Made by a program: the position numbers and the translations under genes
Source: Gaiellasilicea sp033857955
Lineage (GTDB): Bacteria > Actinomycetota > Thermoleophilia > Gaiellales > Gaiellaceae
DNA length: 64,000 bases
Assembly: GCA_033857955.1 (NCBI GenBank)
Contig: JAWVCW010000010.1
Coordinates: 62,001 to 126,000, forward strand
Direction: 5' to 3'
In this document: positions 58,938 to 64,000 of the stretch, in pieces
Numbering within the stretch: the first letter of the stretch is position 1
Layout: the number at the start of each line of letters is the position of its first letter
Notes under the pieces: model-generated
The model's input: only the letters and a program-made list of their open reading frames with translations
Database searches by the model: none
What the model was told of the DNA's origin: nothing

Positions 58938-60266
58938 GTGCGTGATCTGCCCGTTCCCGATTGGCTCTTCTTCTGGGGCGGGGCGGTCGTCCTCGTCCTC
59001 TCGTTCCTCTTGCTCGGCGCGCTCTGGAAGCGGCAGCAGCTCGAGCGGCGCCGGGCCGGGCGTCCCCTGCCCGCCGCGCTCGAGCGGTTCGTCCGCTCGC
59101 CCGTCCTGCACGGGATCCTGGGCGCCGTCTCGGCCGGCCTGCTCATCCTCGTCTTCCTGGCCGCGCTGCTCGGCGAGCCGTCGTCGGCGGAGAACCTGAC
59201 GCCGACGTTCGTCTACGTGATCTTCTGGCTCGGGATCGTGCCGTTGCAGGTGCTCTTCGGGAACGTCTGGGGGGTGCTCAACCCGTGGCTCGCGCTCGCA
59301 AACGCCGTGGACTGGGTCTGGCGAAAGCTGGGGCAGTCCTGGACGGCGCCCCTCGCCTACCCGAAGCGCCTCGGCGTCTGGCCGGCGGCGTTCTTCCTCG
59401 CCTGCTTCGCCGCGCTCGAGCTCTGCTACGTCGAGCCGGCAAGCCCGCGGGCGCTGGCGCTGGCGATCGCGCTCTACAGCTACGCGATGTGGTTCGGCAT
59501 GGCCGCGTACGGGCGGAGGGAGTGGGACGCGCACGGCAACGGCTTCAGCGTCTACTTCGGCCTGCTCGCACGGATCGCGCCGTTCGGGGAGCACGAGGGC
59601 CGGCTCGTGTGGCGAACGCCGTTGTCGGGCCTCGCCGGGCGTGAGGAGACGCCGGGAGTACTCGCGTTCGTTGCGGTGATGCTGGGCTCTGTGGGCTTCG
59701 ACGGCTTCAGTCGCTCGCCGTTCTGGCAAGACCTTCGCGCCCGCGTCGAGGGGCCGTACATCATCGACCAGCCGGGCCGCGCGGACCTCTTCGCGACGGC
59801 GCTCTCGCTGGCCGGCCTGGTCGGCTGCATCCTCGTCGTCGCGCTCGCCTACCTCGGCGCCGTGCGGCTGGCCGAGCGCACCGTCCACTCCGACCGCTCG
59901 TTCGTGCCGGAATTCGTCCAGAGCCTGGTGCCGATCGCGCTCGTCTACGCCGTCGCGCACTACTTCACGCTGCTCGTGATCCAGGGGCAGTACGCGCTTC
60001 CGCTCGCCTCCGATCCGTTCGGCTACGGCTGGGATCTCTTCGGCTCCATCGACTATGCGCCGAACATCGCGCCCTTCTCCCCGAACACCGTCTGGTATGT
60101 GCAGGTCGGCTCGCTCGTCGCCGGCCATGTCGCGGGCCTGACGGTGGCGCACGACCGCGCGGTCACGATCCTGCCCGAGCGCGACGCGCTCCGGTCCCAG
60201 TACGCGATGCTGGGGCTGATGGTCGTCTACACCGTCGGTGGGCTATGGCTCCTCTCCAGGGGCTAG
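58938..60266 (+). CDS. Polytopic membrane protein, 442 residues
   Basis: GTG 58938. About ten hydrophobic helices; characteristic pieces are PVPDWLFFWGGAVVLVLSFL, GNVWGVLNPWLALANAVDWV, YSYAMWFGMAAYGRREWDAH, LVPIALVYAVAHYFTLLVIQ and NTVWYVQVGSLVAGHVAGLT. Similar actinobacterial proteins sit beside cupredoxin-like genes, and I recall some carrying the label fenitrothion hydrolase, but no catalytic motif is seen. A metal or redox role with its neighbour is inference. Confidence 0.7.
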   Translation: MRDLPVPDWLFFWGGAVVLVLSFLLLGALWKRQQLERRRAGRPLPAALERFVRSPVLHGILGAVSAGLLILVFLAALLGEPSSAENLTPTFVYVIFWLGIVPLQVLFGNVWGVLNPWLALANAVDWVWRKLGQSWTAPLAYPKRLGVWPAAFFLACFAALELCYVEPASPRALALAIALYSYAMWFGMAAYGRREWDAHGNGFSVYFGLLARIAPFGEHEGRLVWRTPLSGLAGREETPGVLAFVAVMLGSVGFDGFSRSPFWQDLRARVEGPYIIDQPGRADLFATALSLAGLVGCILVVALAYLGAVRLAERTVHSDRSFVPEFVQSLVPIALVYAVAHYFTLLVIQGQYALPLASDPFGYGWDLFGSIDYAPNIAPFSPNTVWYVQVGSLVAGHVAGLTVAHDRAVTILPERDALRSQYAMLGLMVVYTVGGLWLLSRG

Positions 60267-60397
60267 TCGCCCACGGCGGGACCGGCGGCGCGATCGCCGA
60301 GGTGCTGCTCGTCGTCAGCATCGCTGCGATCTTCTTTGCCGTCTGGCTGCGCGAGCGGCGTGCGGGCCGCTCGGGCAGCGACGAACCACCCTCCTAG
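60245..60397 (+). CDS. Small single-helix membrane protein, 50 residues
   Basis: ATG 60245 overlaps the end of the membrane-protein gene by 22 bp in another frame and stops at TAG 60397. It has one helix (AIAEVLLVVSIAAIFFAVWL) then a basic/acidic tail. The overlap suggests coupling and a subunit role for the upstream membrane protein. Confidence 0.6.
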   Translation: MAPLQGLVAHGGTGGAIAEVLLVVSIAAIFFAVWLRERRAGRSGSDEPPS

Positions 60398-60404
60398 ACC
60401 CTCG

Positions 60405-60959
60405 CTAGATCAACCCGCAATAGCGAGCCGTGTTCGGCCACGGATAGAACCCGCGGCCGCTTCTGTGCGCACGTTCGGCGACCCACATCTGCTCGACCGC
60501 CGTCCAGCGGTCCGCGGTGCCCTTGCGGCGCAGGAGCTCCGGGGCGTACTCGTGTTGGAAGCTGATGTCCATCTGCAGCCCGCCGTAGTAGCCGTTGCCG
60601 GTCCGCGTGCTCCAGCCCTGCGTGGGATTGCGTTCGTAGCGGTGGATGCAGAGCCAGGCCCCGCGGTGCGGCGGATTCTCGGCCTGATGCTCCGCTCTGC
60701 GCGCCCTGGCTCGCCAAAGATCACGGATCCACTCGATATACGCGGGGTCGTCGCTCCTCCGCTCGCGGTAGCTGGTGGGAGTCCTCGGCTGGCGCATCAA
60801 AGACTGCCAGCGCCAGGTCTCGATCCGAAACTCGTGAATCTCCTCCAGTTGCGCGACCCGCATCGAGGACGCAGTCGCTGCATTCGGCTGGGGGAAAGCG
60901 CCCACGCCGAGGGAAAGGGCGCCGATGAGCACGAACAGACGCACGGACAGGCTTCTCAC
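60405..60959 (-). CDS. Secreted Rpf/transglycosylase-like protein
   Basis: 184 residues. GTG 60959 is preferred because AGGAG lies 6 bp upstream and it starts the signal peptide RSLSVRLFVLIGALSLGVGA. The C-terminal 85 residues hold WLCIHRYERN, GWSTRTGNGYYGGLQMDISF, DRWTAVEQMWVAERAHRSGR and FYPWPNTARYCGL, the transglycosylase-like/resuscitation-promoting-factor fold. The catalytic Glu is probably in IHRYERN. Cleaves peptidoglycan, perhaps during regrowth. Confidence 0.8.
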   Translation of the reverse strand: MRSLSVRLFVLIGALSLGVGAFPQPNAATASSMRVAQLEEIHEFRIETWRWQSLMRQPRTPTSYRERRSDDPAYIEWIRDLWRARARRAEHQAENPPHRGAWLCIHRYERNPTQGWSTRTGNGYYGGLQMDISFQHEYAPELLRRKGTADRWTAVEQMWVAERAHRSGRGFYPWPNTARYCGLI

Positions 60960-61082
60960 ACAGTTCTCCTTGCTCGGGAACACGGTCGGCGGTTCGGGCG
61001 CGGAAAAGCCGCAGGCACCCGGACGGCACGTTTATTGCGTGCGCAGAGTAGCAGCACGGTTGTTTGCAAACGGTAAGCCTTG

Positions 61083-61697
61083 CTACATGCGGACGATCGT
61101 CCCCGCATACAAAAGTCCTGCACCTAGGGCTACGAAGACCGCGGTCTGCGCCGCCCCGAGCCCTGCGAGCGCGCTGCCCGCAGCCGCCACGGCGAATCCC
61201 GTGAGTAGCAGAAGGTTTCCGACCGGACGGCGTCGCAGGCCCGTCACGGCGACCCCGATCAGCGCCAGCGAGCCCGCGGCGTTGCCGGCGATCGCCAGCA
61301 CGCGGGCGGGGAAGAGGCTGAGGTGCTGTTGCGCCTCTGGGATCGACGTGCCGGAGATCGGCGTCTCCAGCGGCACGCCCAGAGCAACGCCGATCGCGAG
61401 CCCCGTGTAGACCAGGGCGATCGGCCCGGCGGCACGGACGCCGATTCCGAGCAGCGACCCGGTGCCGAGCAGCGCCGCGGTCAGAAGGCCGCCGCAGAGG
61501 TAGTAGGCGCGGAACACGCCATCGTTCCAGCCGGCGGCGGCTCCCCACGCGATCGCCGACGCCCCGAGCGCGTAGGCGGCAAGTCCGGCGCTCCAGGCGA
61601 GGAGTTGCGGCTCACGGCGCTCTCGCCATCGTGACGCGAGCTGGCCGGCGAGCCGCAGTGCAAGGAGCGCCGCGGCGAAGGCGAGGATCGCTTCCAC
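61083..61697 (-). CDS. Polytopic membrane protein, 204 residues
   Basis: GTG 61697 opens a protein of about seven hydrophobic helices (ILAFAAALLALRLAGQLASR, LAWSAGLAAYALGASAIAWG, AVFVALGAGLLYAGTIVRM). Longer in-frame starts upstream would translate the palindromic repeats and are rejected. No family assigned. It is divergent from the aminotransferase gene; the palindrome pair B lies between. Confidence 0.7.
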   Translation of the reverse strand: MEAILAFAAALLALRLAGQLASRWRERREPQLLAWSAGLAAYALGASAIAWGAAAGWNDGVFRAYYLCGGLLTAALLGTGSLLGIGVRAAGPIALVYTGLAIGVALGVPLETPISGTSIPEAQQHLSLFPARVLAIAGNAAGSLALIGVAVTGLRRRPVGNLLLLTGFAVAAAGSALAGLGAAQTAVFVALGAGLLYAGTIVRM

Positions 61698-61715
61698 GCC
61701 GGGAGCGTAGTGAGA

Positions 61716-61734
61716 TTGTGTTTCTGAAACACAA
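61716..61734. repeat. 19-bp palindrome, copy 3 (pair B)
   Basis: TTGTGTTTC-T-GAAACACAA, identical to copies 2 and 4. It is 19 bp upstream of the minus-strand membrane-protein start. Its flanks fit the reverse orientation better (CGC before the palindrome when read on the minus strand). Confidence 0.9.
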
Positions 61735-61773
61735 GCGACCCCGCGCCGCGCAACCATGCGGCGGAGAAGAGGC

Positions 61774-61792
61774 TTGTGTTTCTGAAACACAA
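61774..61792. repeat. 19-bp palindrome, copy 4 (pair B)
   Basis: TTGTGTTTC-T-GAAACACAA followed by AAGTC, as in pair A. Centre to centre with copy 3 is 58 bp. The 39-bp spacer has a CGCCGC/GCGGCG hairpin. Confidence 0.9.
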
Positions 61793-61828
61793 AGTCCCCA
61801 CGTCGCGGCGCCACGCTAGGCTGCGGCG

Positions 61829-62983
61829 GTGGCACAGAAGCGGTACCTGTTCACGCCCGGACCGACCCCGGTGCCGCCGCAGGTGCTCGCAGCGCTTGGA
61901 GAGCCGGTGCTCCACCACCGCGCGCCGGACTTCCGCGAGGTGTACGCGCGGGTCCTCGCCCGGCTGAAGGACGTCCACCGAACATCGTCGGACGTGCTCC
62001 TCTTCACCTGCTCCGGCACAGGGGCGTTCGAGTCCGCGATCGTCAGTCTCTGCTCGCCGGGCGATCGGGTGCTCGCCGTTTCGGCTGGAGCGTTCGGCGA
62101 GCGCTGGGTGACGATGGCGCGCACGTTCGGCTGCGTCGTCGAGGAGCTCCGCTATGCCTGGGGCGAGACGCCGGCCGCCAAGGATCTCGCTCGCAAGCTC
62201 GGGGAGATCGAGCCGGTCTCGCTCGTCTTCCTCGTCCACTCCGAGACCTCGACCGGTGTCGTCTCGGACATCCAGGCGCTGGCAGCGGCCGCCAAGGACG
62301 CCGGCGCGCTGGTCGTCGTCGACGCTGTCTCGAGCCTCGGCGCCGTGCCACTGGAGATGGACGACTGGGACCTTGACGTCGTCATCGCCGGCTCGCAGAA
62401 GGCGCTGATGACACCGCCCGGGCTCGCGACCGCTGCGGTATCCGCTGCCGGCTGGGAGCAGGTCGCCCGTTCGACGCTGCCGAGCTTCTACTTCGACTGG
62501 GAACGGACGCGCAAGGCGCAGCAGCAGCTCGACAGCGCCTTCACACCGGCCGTGTCGCTGATCGTCGCACTCGACGTCGCGCTCGGCCTGCTGCTCGACA
62601 GCGGCCTCGACGACGCGTTCGAGCGCCACGTCCGCCTCGGCCGCGCCTGCCGGGCAGGCATCAAGGCCATGGGCCTCGAGCTCTTCTCGCCGGACGAGGA
62701 CCGCTCCGCCGTCGTCACCGCCGCCAGGATGCCGGACGGGATGGACTCGGCCGACCTGACGCGCGCGCTCCGGGACCGCCACGGCGTCACGATTGCGAGC
62801 GGCCAGGGTGAGCTGAAGAGCGCGATCTTCCGGATCGGCCACATCGGCTGGTACGACGAGTTCGACATCGCGACCGCGCTCTCTGCGGTCGAGCTCGTGC
62901 TGGGCGAGCTCGGCGCGCCGATCGAGCGTGGGCTGGCGGCGACGCGGGCGCTCGAGGTCTATGCGGAGGGGGCGACGGTCTGA
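61829..62983 (+). CDS. Alanine-glyoxylate/serine-pyruvate type aminotransferase
   Basis: 384-residue class-V PLP aminotransferase. YLFTPGPTPVPPQVLAALGE is the family N-terminus. FTCSGTGAFE, FLVHSETSTGVV, VVDAVSSLGAVPLEMDDWDL and the PLP-lysine in IAGSQKALMTPPG near 191 follow. It converts glyoxylate/serine-type amino donors, or acts as phosphoserine/serine aminotransferase of archaeal type. serA follows with a 4-bp overlap, pointing to serine biosynthesis. ATG 61829 lies 36 bp after palindrome copy 4. Confidence 0.9.
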   Translation: MAQKRYLFTPGPTPVPPQVLAALGEPVLHHRAPDFREVYARVLARLKDVHRTSSDVLLFTCSGTGAFESAIVSLCSPGDRVLAVSAGAFGERWVTMARTFGCVVEELRYAWGETPAAKDLARKLGEIEPVSLVFLVHSETSTGVVSDIQALAAAAKDAGALVVVDAVSSLGAVPLEMDDWDLDVVIAGSQKALMTPPGLATAAVSAAGWEQVARSTLPSFYFDWERTRKAQQQLDSAFTPAVSLIVALDVALGLLLDSGLDDAFERHVRLGRACRAGIKAMGLELFSPDEDRSAVVTAARMPDGMDSADLTRALRDRHGVTIASGQGELKSAIFRIGHIGWYDEFDIATALSAVELVLGELGAPIERGLAATRALEVYAEGATV

Positions 62984-64000
62984 AGGTCTTGGTGAGGGAG
63001 CCCATCGCCCCGGCGGGCGTGGAGCTCCTCCGCGCTCGCTTCGATGTCGACGAAGACGCCGACTCGCCGCTGGAGGAGATCATCGGCGGCTACGACGCGA
63101 TCGTGATCCGCTCGGCGACGAAGCTGACGGCCGATGTGATCGAGCGGGCCGAGCGCCTGAAGGTGATCGGCCGCGCGGGCGTCGGGATCGACAACGTGGA
63201 CGTCGGGGCGGCGACCCGCCGCGGCATCGTCGTCGCGAATGCCCCCGACTCGACCGTGGTCTCCGCAGCCGAGCACACGATCGGCCTCCTCGTCGCGCTC
63301 GCCCGCAACATTCCCCAGGCTCACGCAGCCTTGAAGGAGGGTCGTTGGGAGCGCTCGCGCTGGGGCGGGATCGAGCTCGCCGACAAGACGCTGGGCGTGC
63401 TCGGCTTCGGCCGCATCGGCCGGCAAGTGGCGCGTCGTGCCCTCGGGCTCGGGATGCGCGTCGTCGGCTACGACCCCTTCGTCGCGCCTGAGCGCTTCCG
63501 CGAGCTCGGCGCCGACCATGCCGAGAGCCCGGACGACGTCTTCGCCGCCGCCGATTTCATCACGCTCCACCTGCCGCTGACCGACGAGACGCGGGGCTTC
63601 GTCGGCGTCGACGTCCTCGGCAAGCTGCGCGACGGGGTCCGGATCGTGAACGCCGCCCGCGGCGAGCTCGTCGACGAGGCGGCGCTGGCTGCGGCCATTC
63701 GCAACGGCAAGGTCGCGGGCGCAGCACTCGACGTCTTCTCCGCCGAGCCGTACGAGGGCGAGCTGCTGGGGCTCGAGAGCGTCGTCGTGACGCCGCATCT
63801 CGCTGCGTCGACCGACGAGGCCCAGGACCGTGCCGGCCTGATCGTCGCCGAGCAAGTCGTCGCCGCGCTCGACGGAGGGCTCGTCTCGAACGCCGTCAAC
63901 ATCCCGGTCGTCGGCGCCGAGGATCTCGAGGTGCTCGGCCCGTACATCCCGCTCGCGGCCAAGCTCGGACGGCTCGCGGTCGAGCTCGCCGGCGGCCATC
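62980..64000 (+). CDS. serA: D-3-phosphoglycerate dehydrogenase (3' end outside window, probable CTG start)
   Basis: First enzyme of serine biosynthesis; 340 residues are visible of about 525. The start KVLVREPIAPAGVELL is standard. RSATKLTADVIE, GRAGVGIDNVDV, the NAD motif LGVLGFGRIGRQVARRALG, NAARGELVDEAAL, ALDVFSAEP and TPHLAAST follow; the regulatory C-terminal domains have begun (NIPVVGAEDLEVLGPYIPLA). The natural first codon is CTG 62980, in a CTGA overlap with the aminotransferase stop. TTG 62989 or GTG 62992 would cut the first beta strand. Confidence 0.92.
   Translation, partial: MKVLVREPIAPAGVELLRARFDVDEDADSPLEEIIGGYDAIVIRSATKLTADVIERAERLKVIGRAGVGIDNVDVGAATRRGIVVANAPDSTVVSAAEHTIGLLVALARNIPQAHAALKEGRWERSRWGGIELADKTLGVLGFGRIGRQVARRALGLGMRVVGYDPFVAPERFRELGADHAESPDDVFAAADFITLHLPLTDETRGFVGVDVLGKLRDGVRIVNAARGELVDEAALAAAIRNGKVAGAALDVFSAEPYEGELLGLESVVVTPHLAASTDEAQDRAGLIVAEQVVAALDGGLVSNAVNIPVVGAEDLEVLGPYIPLAAKLGRLAVELAGGH

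Overview
The window is a high-GC chromosomal segment of an actinobacterium. The best fit is the class Thermoleophilia (Gaiellales/Solirubrobacterales-like). This is inferred from the mix of a WhiG/FliA-type sigma factor, many secreted TolB-like beta-propellers (one with an RTX tail), a TPR protein, PaaI/SCP2/PepSY-type small genes, GatCAB, and frequent GTG/TTG starts. It was not confirmed by any search. There is no rRNA, phage, insertion sequence or CRISPR array. Three tRNA genes are present: Trp-CCA on the minus strand, Gly-GCC and Cys-GCA.

Layout. 1-10.4 kb: acyl-CoA dehydrogenase (cut by the edge), SCP2 protein, secreted TolB-like propeller, biotin carboxylase/BCCP subunit, SpoIID protein, secreted glycosidase, LiuC-like hydratase, TolB-RTX protein, and a DHDPS-like/FAD-oxidoreductase pair. 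10.4-17.9 kb: a membrane-anchored ribbon-helix-helix protein, a short SigB/SigF-like sigma factor, and a divergent surface-protein locus. That locus has a proline/alanine-rich anchored protein, a 929-residue protein made of eleven imperfect 75-88 residue repeats, and an Ig/Fn3-like surface protein. 17.9-24.8 kb: methylcrotonyl-CoA carboxylase beta with three small genes, an HD-GYP membrane protein, a RodZ-C-terminal-domain protein, a hairpin-bounded non-coding region and a PAP2 phosphatase. 24.8-34.3 kb: tRNA-Trp, WhiG sigma, an EF-G-like GTPase, a LysE exporter, an ALDH7-like dehydrogenase, RNase HI, tRNA-Gly and a secreted HExxH protein. 34.3-45.4 kb: a Vps62-like membrane protein, a LacI-type HTH protein with a membrane span, a hybrid histidine kinase, a PilB/GspE ATPase, a TPR protein followed by a 31-codon peptide gene, a trypsin-like protease, several tiny genes and tRNA-Cys. 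45.4-51 kb: subtilase, lipoprotein, Tat-exported intradiol dioxygenase, PepSY protein, a frameshifted membrane gene and a PaaI thioesterase. 51-64 kb: a ferritin-like diiron protein, HMG-CoA reductase, FolD, a cold-shock protein, gatCAB, nitronate monooxygenase, a cupredoxin-like protein with a polytopic membrane protein, an Rpf-like protein, an aminotransferase and serA (cut by the edge).

How genes work together. Three genes fit leucine/branched acyl-CoA breakdown but are dispersed: the carboxylase alpha and beta subunits and the LiuC-like hydratase, with the acyl-CoA dehydrogenase as a possible fourth. gatC-gatA-gatB overlap by ATGA junctions and form an operon that may include the nitronate monooxygenase. 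The aminotransferase and serA share a CTGA junction and likely act in serine/glycine metabolism. Most distinctive are the repeat-protein surface locus, two pairs of an identical 19-bp palindrome 30 kb apart, the TPR-peptide pair, the hairpin-bounded non-coding region, and several genes whose only sensible start is CTG or not canonical at all.
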